From the NCBI GenBank assembly GCA_037693485.1, contig CM075352.1, positions 69,318,001 to 69,382,000 of the forward strand: a stretch of DNA of 64,000 nt. The letters are read 5' to 3'. Shown here one piece after another: positions 24,114-34,128 of this stretch. The position numbers and the translations under genes were made by a program. Position 1 is the stretch's first letter. Every line of letters begins with the position of its first letter. The DNA comes from Kitagawia praeruptora. Lineage: Eukaryota > Streptophyta > Magnoliopsida > Apiales > Apiaceae. The notes beneath the pieces were generated by a model that was not told where the DNA came from, did not search any database, and saw only the letters and a list, made by a program, of their open reading frames with translations.

Positions 24114-25136
24114 ATGGTACGTCGAAAAAGCCGGGCAAGGAAACAAAAGATTCCTTCCGATCTGATTGCAATTAGCTCTGACAGTAGTGCCGGTAGCTCA
24201 CATTCTGTTAACCAACCCGTCTCCGTAGTACAACCTGAGTGGTGCATTATGGCAAAGAAGAAGAAAGATAATCGGCCAGTTGTTGTCCAGCTTTATACCA
24301 AGGACCCAGGAGGTGGCCAAAATGTTGTGGGTCCGGACGGATTGTGGGTAGATAGCAAGTATCCGTTTGTTAAGAAGTATGAGGTTGAAGAGAGCTTATT
24401 CTACGAAGATTTCAGTTACAGTATAAACATCGGCAGCCTCGAGGAATTCCCGGGCCTTATGATCAGGCCAGAATTGACGCAGCCTTCTCTAAAACCGTGC
24501 TTAGTCAACCTCCCTTCCCTCTCTCACCTTCGAGTCTTGAACACTCTGTCTCCGAGATGGATGATGCAAATATGAGTATGGGATTTGTCCAATGCAGTTG
24601 GTTATCGGGGATGGGTATATCGGGGTTTGGTTGGAGCATCTCCGCTCCGGCTGGACTCCCAAGTGTCATCTATTTGTCAAGCATCTTTGCAAATATGAGT
24701 ATGGGATTTGTCCAATGCAGTTGGTTCCTAACGCTATAAAGTGGATTTCCTGGTTCCATGCTGCCTTCAACTGTACTGGGATTTTCCCCAACTTGAAGCT
24801 TTTTCACCAGCTCTTTACTCTCGTGTATTCTAGCAAAAATCCCTTTTATGAGTTTAGGTTCCGCGAAGACGAATTTGGTCGTCCCTCAGGAAACGCAAAA
24901 CCCGTGGTGATGGAAGGTTCCCTTAAAGGCTGGAACCGATCCTGGATGTATTTACGAGGTTTAGATATCGAGTATATGCCCTTTTTTTTGCAAATGCATG
25001 AAAGATATCCCCGAAAGGGAAATTTTCAAATTTGAGGGAGCGGCTTTAGAGAAGCTCCACACTTTCTGTATGAGTGTTGGGTTTCAAATGACCCGGGATA
25101 CTTTTATGGATCATAAAAAGATGTATGAGCTTGGGT

Positions 25137-25223
25137 GTAAGTTTTTCTCTTCTTTTTCTTTGCTGGCATATTTATTTTATATGTTGGCTTCCTGACTTTG
25201 TTCATTTATCTTCGAATCCACAG
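25137..25223 (+). other. intron 1 of the transposon-associated pseudogene
   Basis: Donor GTAAGT at 25137 and acceptor CACAG ending at 25223, with a T-rich body. Splicing joins ELG to CLPHYDPELVEKM in one open frame; unspliced, the frame hits a stop. Confidence 0.7.
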
Positions 25224-25762
25224 GTTTACCCCACTACGATCCGGAACTAGTTGAGAAGATGAAGAAAAGTTCAGCAGTCGAGCTCCTTTCCTCCAAAATG
25301 AAGAAGCTCACAGGAATTCATCAAGTCAAGGTTACGGCGAACCGCCTTCCGGATTCATCCGAGACCGGGACTGGCGCTGGTGATGGCTCCAGCGTTCCGA
25401 ATGAGGGAGGCGGTGAGTCGCATATCCAGGGCGAGGCCGTTAGGACCCGGTTCGATGTTCCGATTCAAGTCTGGACTGACACTCCTCCTTCCAAGAGGCA
25501 GAAATTGTTTGACGCCGATACTGACTTTGATGCCGACTCCTTTAGGGGGATCGATGCTGCTGCTGTCACCACCGGAGAGATTGATCTCAACCCATCCGAA
25601 GAGGCTGGAACTAGCAAGAAGAGAGGTTTCCGAGTCGGGAACTTCAGTATTAAAGAGATTGTTGAAATAGCTGGTTCTATTCCTGAGGAGAAGGACTGGA
25701 AAGTTATGGAGCGACTTTCCAAGACTGAGATTATTAAGCGGAATTTCATCACTTGGGCCCAG

Positions 25763-25835
25763 GTAAACCACTTTTGACATTCCCTGATATTCCTTCTTGA
25801 CTAGGATTTTTATAAGGTTTTGTTATTTCCTTCAG
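25763..25835 (+). other. intron 2 of the transposon-associated pseudogene
   Basis: Donor GTAAAC at 25763, acceptor TCCTTCAG ending at 25835, 73 bp. Splicing joins ITWAQ to SGIMLAGVAAHA and carries the frame into the coiled coil. Confidence 0.7.
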
Positions 25836-26561
25836 TCCGGGATTATGCTCGCCGGAGTTGCGGCCCATGCTAGTGTTGAAGAGGATAAGATCCGTGAACT
25901 GTCCGAGCAATTGGATGCTGCTCAAAGGGGAAATTCTGAGAAGGATCTGAGGATTGCCGATTTGGAGAAGTCCTTGGCTGAGAGCTCCAAAAAAGATTTA
26001 AAGATCCTTGAACTGGAGAAGAAGGTTTCCGAGCTAGAGGGTGGGATGAAATTAGCAACAGATCGGGCCCTTGTTGCAGAGACTGAATTGGGAACCGTTC
26101 AGAAGCAAGTTGAGGAGCTGAATGTTCAACTCCAGGTGGTCCGACCTGAGTCAAAGGTCATAGCTGAGTATAAGGCCTCAGGGGAGTATAGTGACGAGGT
26201 TGCCGAGGTGATTGCTACCAAACTTCTAAACTGTTGGCTGGTTGCCGAACGGCTAGTTAAAACTGATCCAGAGCCTTCATGGGATAAGTTCACCGACGCG
26301 TTTGTTGCGGCTGAAGCAGCTTTTGATGCCGATGGGACTGAACCTCTGCCTTATGATGGACCTAGCCTCATCATTGCATCGGCTATTCAGATTGTCGATC
26401 CAGCTAACCCGGGCCACAGTTGATTTTCTATTACCTTCTGAAAATGTCTAGTTGTAATCCAAACGTTTAGCTTTTGTGAACTTGTGTTTTATGACCTCGG
26501 GATTTGTCTACTTTTATTTCTATTTTTGCTCGCATATATATTGTTGTGTTTATGTGTTGCC

Positions 26562-27277
26562 CCCCCCCAATCCGGATTGCTTCAAGGGATCGGAATCCGG
26601 ATTGTGATTTAAGTTTAATGTTTTTCTCTTAGGCCCAACATTGAGAATGTTGTGTAACTTAGAAAATACTTGTAGAATTTGTCCTCCAATCCGGATATAT
26701 TTGAGAGAATTGAATCCAGATTGTAGTAAAAGGTTGAATCTTTTCTCTTAAGTCCAACGTTTAAAAACCTTGGGTGACTTAGAGAAAGTTTGTAGCATTT
26801 GCCCCCCAATCCGGATGTATTTGAGAGAATTAAATCCGGATTGTAGTAAAAGGTTGAATCTTTTCTCTTAAGTCCAACGTTTAAAACATTGGGTGACTTA
26901 GAGAAAGTTTGTAGCATTTGCCCCCCAATCCGGATGTATTTGAGAGAATTAAATCCGGATTGTAGTAAAAGGTTGAATCTTTTCTCTTAAGTCCAACGTT
27001 TAAAACATTGGGTGACTTAGAGAAAGTTTGTAGCATTTGCCCCCCAATCCGGATGTATTTGAGAGAATTAAATCCGGATTGTAGTAAAAGGTTGAATCTT
27101 TTCTCTTAAGTCCAACGTTTAAAACATTGGGTGACTTAGAGAAAGTTTGTAGCATTTGCCCCCCAATCCGGATGTATTTGAGAGAATTAAATCCGGATTG
27201 TAGTAAAAGGTTGAATCTTTTCTCTTAAGTCCAACGTTTAAAACCTTGGGTGACTTAGAGAAAGTTTGTAGCATTTC
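26562..27277. repeat. tandem array A, six units of about 119 bp
   Basis: Unit starts at about 26562, 26681, 26801, 26920, 27039 and 27158. The last four are nearly identical, the first two diverged. Each unit has two inverted repeats: AATCCGGAT...ATCCGGATT, spaced by about 17 bases, and TTAAGTCCAACG...TTGGGTGACTTAG. The minus-strand ORFs that repeat in it are by-products of the array. It ends where TAGCATTTCCGGATTTTC breaks the pattern. Confidence 0.92.
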
Positions 27278-27521
27278 CGGATTTTCTCTGAAAGCTGGGA
27301 TCCGGATGATGGCGAAAGCAGATATTTTTCTTTTGGTTTTTTGTATTTTTCCTCGTTTTTCGTCAACTTTTTCATAAATCTTCGAAATCTGTGATTTCTC
27401 CATTCAAACCTTTTGGTCTTCGTGTTATCAATCAGCATCAATATCAATCAACATCAATGTTCCAACCATTCCCAATGTCCTCGAAAATTGGAAATGTTTG
27501 ACCTCTTCACTATTCCCCGTC

Positions 27522-27529
27522 TATAAATA
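27522..27529 (+). promoter_or_regulatory. TATA box before the small ORF
   Basis: TATAAATA in CCGTCTATAAATACCCC, about 107 bp before the ATG at 27636. A pyrimidine-rich, leader-like stretch follows, as in many plant promoters. Confidence 0.6.
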
Positions 27530-27635
27530 CCCCTCCTTCACTCTCATTTTCTGCACATTACCTTTTCTTTCCAAAGCCTCCTCAGAACTTTTCTTTTTTT
27601 TTTCTTTGTATTTGCTTGCCAATGGATCCCAAAAC

Positions 27636-27845
27636 ATGGTGTACGACTATGATAATAACAAAATCATCGTGGACGTCATGGTGTTTGATGGCCCCACAAA
27701 CATGGCCGAGATTGATGTCGTCCTTAAGAGGATCGTTGATGCTCTTGCTCTGCGTAGGATGGTCATAGATGAAGCTAGGAAGAGGCGCGGTGGGCCTAGC
27801 AACGGCGGGGAGGGTGCTGGTGGCTCAGGCACTGCAGCCGTTTAA
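27636..27845 (+). CDS. small acidic ORF between the two arrays, 69 aa, function unknown
   Basis: Starts MVYDYDNNKIIVDVM and runs to the TAA at 27843-27845. It has an acidic first half, an amphipathic helix-like middle (MAEIDVVLKRIVDALALRR) and a Gly/Ser-rich end. I do not recognise it. A TATA box lies 107 bp upstream and AATAAA 59 bp downstream, so a compact transcription unit is plausible. An ATG at 27622 in another frame (MDPKTW) may be the original start lost through a one-base deletion; in that case this ORF is 5'-truncated. It sits exactly between two tandem arrays and probably belongs to the same mobile unit as the gene at 24114. Confidence 0.45.
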   Translation: MVYDYDNNKIIVDVMVFDGPTNMAEIDVVLKRIVDALALRRMVIDEARKRRGGPSNGGEGAGGSGTAAV

Positions 27846-27903
27846 ATACAATCACTTTATGTTTTTGTATTTTTATGAAAGTTGTATCTCCCCCCTCCTG
27901 CTT

Positions 27904-27909
27904 AATAAA
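27904..27909 (+). terminator. polyadenylation signal
   Basis: AATAAA in CTTAATAAAAATGGC, 59 bp after the stop of the small ORF. Confidence 0.5.
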
Positions 27910-28055
27910 AATGGCTTGAAAAACAGCCATAAACATTTGTTTCTGTTTCTTTGGTTTTGTTTTGAGTAAGTATATTTGTGTTTGATTTTATTGTTTTGAC
28001 TTCGATTGATTTCGATAGTATAACAGTAGTTTTTTCTGAATTTTCATCTCGTTTC

Positions 28056-29008
28056 CCTCCAGTTCGGGATTTGTGGTAGTAAATTGTCCGCACTAGAGTG
28101 GGTTTTAGCTAAGTCCAAAGTTCGCAGATTTTGGATTACTTAGTAAAATAAGTTTTGTTGTGTTTGCCCCCAGTTCGGATACTTTTCATAGAAAATTATC
28201 TGGACTAGAGCGTTTGTTTTTTAGCTAAGTCCAAAGCTCGACAGCTTTGGGTTACTTAGAAGATTTTTCCATTTTCGCCCCCCAGTCCGGATCTTTTCCG
28301 TAGGGACGGATCCGGACTAGAGTAGTTGTTTTTAGCTAAGTCCAAAGCTTGACAGCTTTGGGTTACTTAGAAGATTTTTCCGTTTTTGCCTCCAGTCCGG
28401 ATTTTTCCCGTAGGGATGGATCCGGACTAGAGTAGTTGTTTTTAGCTAAGTCCAAAGCTTGACAGCTTTGGGTTACTTAGCAGATTTTTTCGTTTTCACC
28501 CCCGGTCCGGATCTTTTCCGTAGGGACGGATCCGGACTAGAGTAGTTGTTTTTAGCTAAGTCCAAAGCTTGACAGCTTTGGGTTACTTAGAAGATTTTTT
28601 CGTTTTCGCCCCCAGTCTAGATCTTTTCCGTAGGGACGGATCCGGACTAGAGTAGTTGTTTTTAGCTAAGTCCAAAGCTTGACAGCTTTGGGTTACTTAG
28701 AAGATTTTTTCGTTTTCGCCCCCAGTCCGGATCTTTTCCGTAGGGATGGATCCGGACTAGAGTAGTTGTTTTTAGCTAAGTCCAAAGCTTGACAGCTTTG
28801 GGTTACTTAGAAGATTTTTTCGTTTTCGCCCCCAGTCCGGATCTTTTCCGTAGGGACGGATCCGGACTAGAGTAGTTGTTTTTAGCTAAGTCCAAAGCTT
28901 GACAGCTTTGGGTTACTTAGAAGATTTTTCCAATTTTGCCTCCAGTCCGGATTTTTTTCGTAGGGATGGATCTGGACTAGAGTAGTTGTTTTTAGCTAAG
29001 TCCAAAGC
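28056..29008. repeat. tandem array B, about nine units of 110 bp
   Basis: From 28281 the period is exactly 110 bp (28281, 28391, 28501, 28611, 28721, 28831, 28941); two diverged units precede, and the last is cut at 29008. Each unit holds two inverted repeats: CAGTCCGGATC...GATCCGGACTAG and CTAAGTCCAAAGCT...AGCTTTGGGTTACTTAG. This is the same plan and partly the same words as array A, with a different period and loops. Confidence 0.93.
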
Positions 29009-29010
29009 TT

Positions 29011-29055
29011 CCATCATCATCTACATCTACATCTATTCACCCCCCTCTAGGTGTG
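29011..29055 (+). repeat. 3' end of a copia (SIRE-like) LTR, split by the next element
   Basis: ATCTATTCACCCCCCTCTAG followed by GTGTG, resuming at 35537 as CATTTTCA. A near-identical ending stands at 53566-53606 in the solo LTR (CTAGGTGTGCATTTTCCA). The upstream part of this LTR is missing; array B abuts directly. Confidence 0.6.
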
Positions 29056-29439
29056 TGTTCTGCTAAGCCAGCCTTGTTCTTGCGCAGTTGCGCGTCATAT
29101 CGCGCTATAGCGCCTCCTGGACAGCAGTAGTCTAGCACTGTTGCGCCTTGGGGCGCGCTATAGCGCCCTACCAAATCTGTTGAGCTCTCCATTTCATCCC
29201 GAAATCTCAAACAACGAACCAGGATTTCATCAATTCTTCTCGGAAGTTCACCAAATAATTCTTTTAAGCTAAAAACTCCGTAAAATCATTAAAAATCATT
29301 AAACTCCTTCCAACTTGGCAATTCTTTATTTCCTGCAACAAACTCATCAAAAACTAATTAAATCCACATGATTATTCACAAAAGCACCGTAAATGTGGGA
29401 ACAAAATCCTATAAAGTATATATAAAATACACTCTATCA
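29056..29439 (-). repeat. short 3' LTR (384 bp) of the Athila/Tat-type element
   Basis: Matches 35148-35531 of the 5' LTR but lacks the rest (34129-35147), which carries the TATA box and the R/U5 part. Its outer end coincides with the target duplication. It contains GCGCTATAGCGC palindromes at 29102-29113 and 29155-29166. Confidence 0.85.
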
Positions 29440-31209
29440 AATATCCCCACACTTAGCACTTTGCGCGTCCTCGTGCAAACTAACATTATAATTATACTAA
29501 CTAATTAGTACCACTTCCGTAGGTGATCACGGTTGCATTTGGCATATGCAACAAGCCCTTTAAACCCCTAGGTAGCCCTAGTGGACGAGTAAGGTCTCGT
29601 GAGGGTTTATAGTGAATATACCCACAAAATTCATCTAGCCCATGCAAAAGACCACACATCAACACAACACCACACACACCCGTCCTCTCATGCCACTTCG
29701 GCTTAAGAATCAAAATGAAAATGCAATGCCTTGGTTTCTAAAGTGCAAGTATCCACATAGTCTACTCAAAGAAGATGCATAAGATCATTGAAATTCATGT
29801 CAAATGTAAGAATAGGTTGGTAAACATGCTAAGCACACAAGAGCACATCTTTGAGACAAACTCCGGGATCTCCTATACCAAAAGCAAAAACTCACCATTC
29901 ACTCACAAAAGTATTCACTCAAAACAAAAGGGTAATTGTTTCACTCAACTCCAACAATATCATAAACATGCTTCGTCCTTGGTATCAATCTAACCTTTAA
30001 CGCAACATACATCATCGATGACAATCAAAAGGTCTTTTATAAGGTTGTAACGGGGCTAGGGACAAGGTATGTCAAGAAAGCCAAAGAAGGTTAAGTCAAA
30101 AGCTAGTACCCGACAATGAAATTCAAACAACTCTCATACTTAATAAAACCAATAAATACTTCCCCACACTTGAACTTTTATTATTTTCCAATAAACACCT
30201 TGTCTAGTCGAATCAAAGTAGGATCACAAAAGATAAGTATGCTCTCATATTTATTTTTTTCTGTTTTTTTTCTTTTTTTTATTTCTTTTTATTTCTTTTT
30301 TTTTTCAAGAGAGCTAAATAATAGCAAGAACAATGATCCAAAAGATTTCAAACTTCGACCAACAAGCTAACAACCAAACCCCAAATATTCCCCAAATTTT
30401 GATCATCAATAAAAACCCCCCTTTTTGCACACCTTATCACTCCCTTACGAACAATACTAGCCTTTGACAATTTTAGGATAAAAAATTACTGTAAGGCCAA
30501 TACAAGAAAAGGATTTAGGCAAGTAACGTAGTGTGTCACCGAAAGAATAGGATTAAGCTCAAAAGGGTTAACTAATTGATCATGTATAAATGGTTTGGAA
30601 TTATGGGAAATATGAGGTTATACCTAATTGCCTTTATCATCTTATCATCAATTAATGTCATGCATCTCAAGAAAGACTTCAAGCAAGTGCTAGCAATGTA
30701 AACGACAAGTGGACACTCAAGCAAACGAATAATCATGCAAAAGATATGCATTATAAGCTCAAAACTCACTTGGTGTGACAAAGCATAATCAATCCCAAAG
30801 TAACAGTCTCTCTAACGCACCTACTTGTATTCAAAGCATATAGACCAAATTACCTTGCACATATTCATGTCATTCTAATCATTTAGCACATTCAATAAGT
30901 CTACTAGTTTCTACTTGCTAATGTACGTGTGTGTACAAGAACATCACATATCACTTCTCAATCAAAAGCATCCATAAACACAAGATTTCTAAACATGCAT
31001 GGGTGCATTTACGTAAGCAATCTTCACATGGCTAGAATTATTTTTGGTATTTTTCAATTTTTTAATTTTTTTTCTTTTTTTTTTATACAATGTGATTCTA
31101 CATAGATACAATGACACAACTTACTACTACTTACCCCTAAAATCGCCCCCAAACTTGAAGCATTCAATGTCCTCAGTGAAGGCAATAAAAGGGATAACAA
31201 GGAACATAC
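29440..31209 (-). other. non-coding 3' region and polypurine tract of the Athila/Tat-type element
   Basis: On the minus strand, TAAGTGTGGGGATATT (about 29440-29455) is the polypurine tract against the 3' LTR. The remaining 1.75 kb has T-rich runs (30245-30305, 31050-31085) and no gene I can support. Full Athila elements carry RT, integrase and an env-like ORF between protease and this point; none is here. Confidence 0.65.
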
Positions 31210-33981
31210 CTAGTTGTCGTCAGGGCCACCCTCCTCAGGTGGTGTATCTGGAGGTGGATAGACGGTGTGCTCTCCATCAACATATTTTTTCATGATCTCT
31301 CCCAAGAATTTATAAGCTTCTTCTTCGGCTTCGTTCATCAATCCTTCTTTTCTGTCTGGAGCGAACTTTAAGATTGCAACAACTATCTTTGACAATTTTT
31401 CTTGTGAGACAAACTTACAAAGAAATTTAATAAGCAAGTCTTCCCATGTAGTAATGGAATTTGAGGGTAGCGAAAATAACCAATTTTTAGCTCTATTCCT
31501 TAGAGAGAAAGGGAATAATCGAAGGCGAATGACCTCATCAGAAACTCCATCACAATCGATAGAATCATAAATCTTTAAAAAGTTTTCAATATGAGCATCA
31601 GGATCTTCAACAGACAATCCACCAAACTGAATTCCACCAATTGATTTCATTGTTGAAGGCTTCAAATCAACATTAGTGACATGTTGACCTCTCACCAAAA
31701 TTGCAGGAAGCGTAGAGAGGTAATTATCATCCTTCATAACTTGATCTCCACACAAATTCTTCACCATAAGAACTGTATCATTATTCTTTTCAAGATCACT
31801 TTCCTTCATAGAAGGACTGTTCAAAGAGTTGGAAAATTTAAATTCCATTTTCTCATCTCCAACTTCGAAAGAAATTTTCCCTTGCATCATATCAACTTTC
31901 GCACCAGCTGTAGCCAAGAAAGGTCTCCCAAGAATAATAGAATTTTGTGCATCTTCCTCCATCTCCATGACAACAAAATCACATGGAATAAAAAACTTTC
32001 CGACCTTAACAGGGACATCTTCAAGTACACCAAGAGGATATTTCACACTTCTATCTGCCAATTATAGAGATATACGTGTGGATTTTAATTCACCCATCTG
32101 AAGCTTGTTACAAATCGATAAGGGCATAAGACTGACGCTTGCTCCAAGATCACATAAAGCTCTCTTGATCTCCAAATTCCCAAGTTTCACAGGAATAGAG
32201 TAGCTACCTAGATCAGCTAGCTTTTTAGGAAGATTGTTTTGCAAGACGGCACTGCACTCCTCCGTTAATGAGATAGAAGAACTTTCTTCAATCTTTCGTT
32301 TGTTTGACAATAATTCCCTAAGAAACTTCTCGTAAGAAGGCATCTCCTTGATAGCATCTAGAAAAGGAATATTAAGCTCCAGCTTTTTCAAGATATCCAT
32401 AAACTTTAAAAACTTCTCACTAAGCCTAGCTTGCACCAACCTTTGAGGAAAAGGAACATGTGGCACGTATGGTCTGATTGGAACTACAACAGGGTCCTTC
32501 TTTTCCTCTATCAATTCTTGTACATCCACATTTTTAGATTGAATTTTCTCCCCATCTCCAATGTTCAAATTATCATTACTCATCTTCATCTCCGGCCCTT
32601 GCAATTCCTTGCCACTTCTTAAAGTTATAGCATTCACATGAGCTCTATGTGGTTGTTCAGTTTGACCAGGAAGTTGATCTGAAGACTTGTTAAGTTGATT
32701 CAACTATTGAGCAATTTGAGTGATTGTATTTTCCATCAACTTGTTATGAGCCTTTATCTCATTGATACTTGAGTCAAATTCCTCATTCTTCTTCACTTGG
32801 GTAGAGATAAATCCTTCCAAAAGATTCTCCAAGTTGGATTTTTGCGACTGAGCTGGTTGAAAACCTGGCGGCTGAGAAAAGTTATTTTGTGGAGGTTGAG
32901 CTTGAACCTGGTTATTCCTGTAAGAAAAATTAGGATGATCTCTCCACCCTGGATTGTACGTGTTGGAGTAAGGATTATATTGTGGCCTTTGATTTTGATT
33001 GTAAAGAGCATTTGCTTGCTCCATTGCCATTCCAGAAGGATTGTATTCACAAGCAAGTTTGGTGTGTCCAACAACACCACATATCTCACATGAAGCAACA
33101 GTAGATGGAGTGCTTCTGGCATCCAATTGCTCAATCTTTTTAACCATTGCCTGCATAGTAGTATTCAATATGGTTAAAGCATCAACATCATACTTACCAC
33201 CTTTCTTAGGATGATTTCGATCACTGTATGGATAATTATCATTAGACACTATCTCGTCTAACAAAGCTTTCGCATCCTCAGTACTCTTCTTCATAATAGA
33301 ACCACCAGAAGAAGCATCAACAAAATTTCGGAACTCTTGTGTTAACCCATTATAGAATGTTTGGATCAACAACCAGTCAGGAATTCCATGGTGAGTGCAT
33401 TGTCTTTGAAGTCGCTTAAATTTTCTCCAGGCATCATGAAGTGACTCGTCATCATCTTGACGAAAATTAGATATCTCATTCCTGAGCTTAGAAGTCTTCT
33501 TCTGACTGAAGAATTTTAGTAGAAAAGCCTTCGCAAGACTATCCCAAGTAGTGAATGTATTTGGTCCTTCATCCTTCAACCAATCTTTTGCTGCATCTCG
33601 GAGAGAAAATGGAAATAATCGCAGCTTAACAGCTTCATCACTTATATTGGTCATCTTTATCGTATCACACTTCTCCAGAAAACTCTCAAGATGATCAACA
33701 GGATTTTCATTAGACAGTCCTGCGAAAGAATTATTAGAGATGAATTGGATGAACTGAGGCTTGAGTTCAAAGTGTGTAGCTGTGACTGCTGGTCTGACAA
33801 TGCTGGAGAGTACGCCTGTAGCATCTGGAATACCATGCTCCCTGAGAGCTTTAGCTGTTGTTTCACCCATAACTTCCTTGTCTTTGTTTTTCTTTCGCTT
33901 GCCTGCTTGCCTTCTTATTGTAGCTTCAATTTCAGGATCAATAGCAATTAAATTTTCAGTACCTGAACTTCGAGTGTGCAT
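31210..33981 (-). pseudogene. gag: gag-protease-gag' polyprotein of the Athila/Tat-type element, two in-frame stops
   Basis: One frame runs from the ATG at 33981 to the TGA before 31210, about 923 codons, broken only by TAG at 32706-32704 and TAA at 32064-32062. Both stops stand where Gln codons are expected, so each fits a single C-to-T change. Residues 68-170 are the gag core (LRLFPFSLRDAAKDWL, TFTTWDSLAKAFLLKFF). A zinc knuckle CEICGVVGHTKLAC lies near residue 300-316. After the first stop come NAITLRSGKEL and the protease active site LCDLGASVSLMP, with DLG as usual for this lineage, then IILGRPFLATAGA. Where RT should start, a second gag core begins (31713-31374: LRLFPFSLRNRAKNWL, SITTWEDLLIKFL). 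The protein ends in an acidic, Pro-rich tail (PPPDTPPEEGGPDDN). Confidence 0.9.
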
Positions 33982-34095
33982 GCAACAAGAGAACTAGAAA
34001 CAACGATCAAATAACAAGGGAATAATAGCCGAAGCAACTCAACTAAACAACTTAGCTAAATCAATTCAAAAATTAACTAATCTAACACTGCTTTG

Positions 34096-34113
34096 TCCCC
34101 GGCAGCGGCGCCA
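34096..34113 (-). other. primer-binding site (tRNA-Asp type)
   Basis: On the minus strand TGGCGCCGCTGCCGGGGA, close to the TGGCGCCGTTGCCGGGGA site used by Athila/Tat elements. About 15 bases separate it from the 5' LTR end at 34129. Confidence 0.88.
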
Positions 34114-34128
34114 AAAATTTGAAAAGGC

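Larger units (their letters stand above)
24114..26423 (+). pseudogene. plant transposon-associated protein (putative gypsy-type transposon domain plus coiled coil), two introns, frameshifted
   Basis: The ATG at 24114 opens MVRRKSRARKQK, a basic start, then a Ser-rich part. The middle (about 24600-25020) has GDGYIGVWLEHLRSG, NAIKWISWF and GSLKGWNRSWMYL, spacing I associate with the 'putative gypsy type transposon' domain (Pfam Transposase_28). Two clean introns restore the frame: 25137-25223 (GTAAGT...ACAG) and 25763-25835 (GTAAAC...TCAG). After the second comes a long heptad coiled coil (about 25875-26150) and an acidic tail to the TGA at 26421. There are frameshifts near 24460, at a 39-bp duplication (24565-24603 repeats 24688-24726), and in a T run near 24985. 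Such proteins are common as extra ORFs of plant gypsy elements; the molecular role is unknown. Domain name is from memory of the family pattern. Confidence 0.6.

Noticed and set aside
26615..27447. Minus-strand ORFs with a repeated peptide in array A
   Set aside because: The repeat is in the DNA (119 bp, not divisible by three), frames stop within the array, and there is no start context; not a repeat protein.
26562..29008. CRISPR-like array
   Set aside because: Units are contiguous with near-identical sequence throughout, no unique spacers, and the context is a plant genome.
29501..31209. Small ORFs in the 3' region of the Athila/Tat-type element as env or regulatory genes
   Set aside because: Short, low-complexity or T-run driven, with no motif; treated as non-coding.
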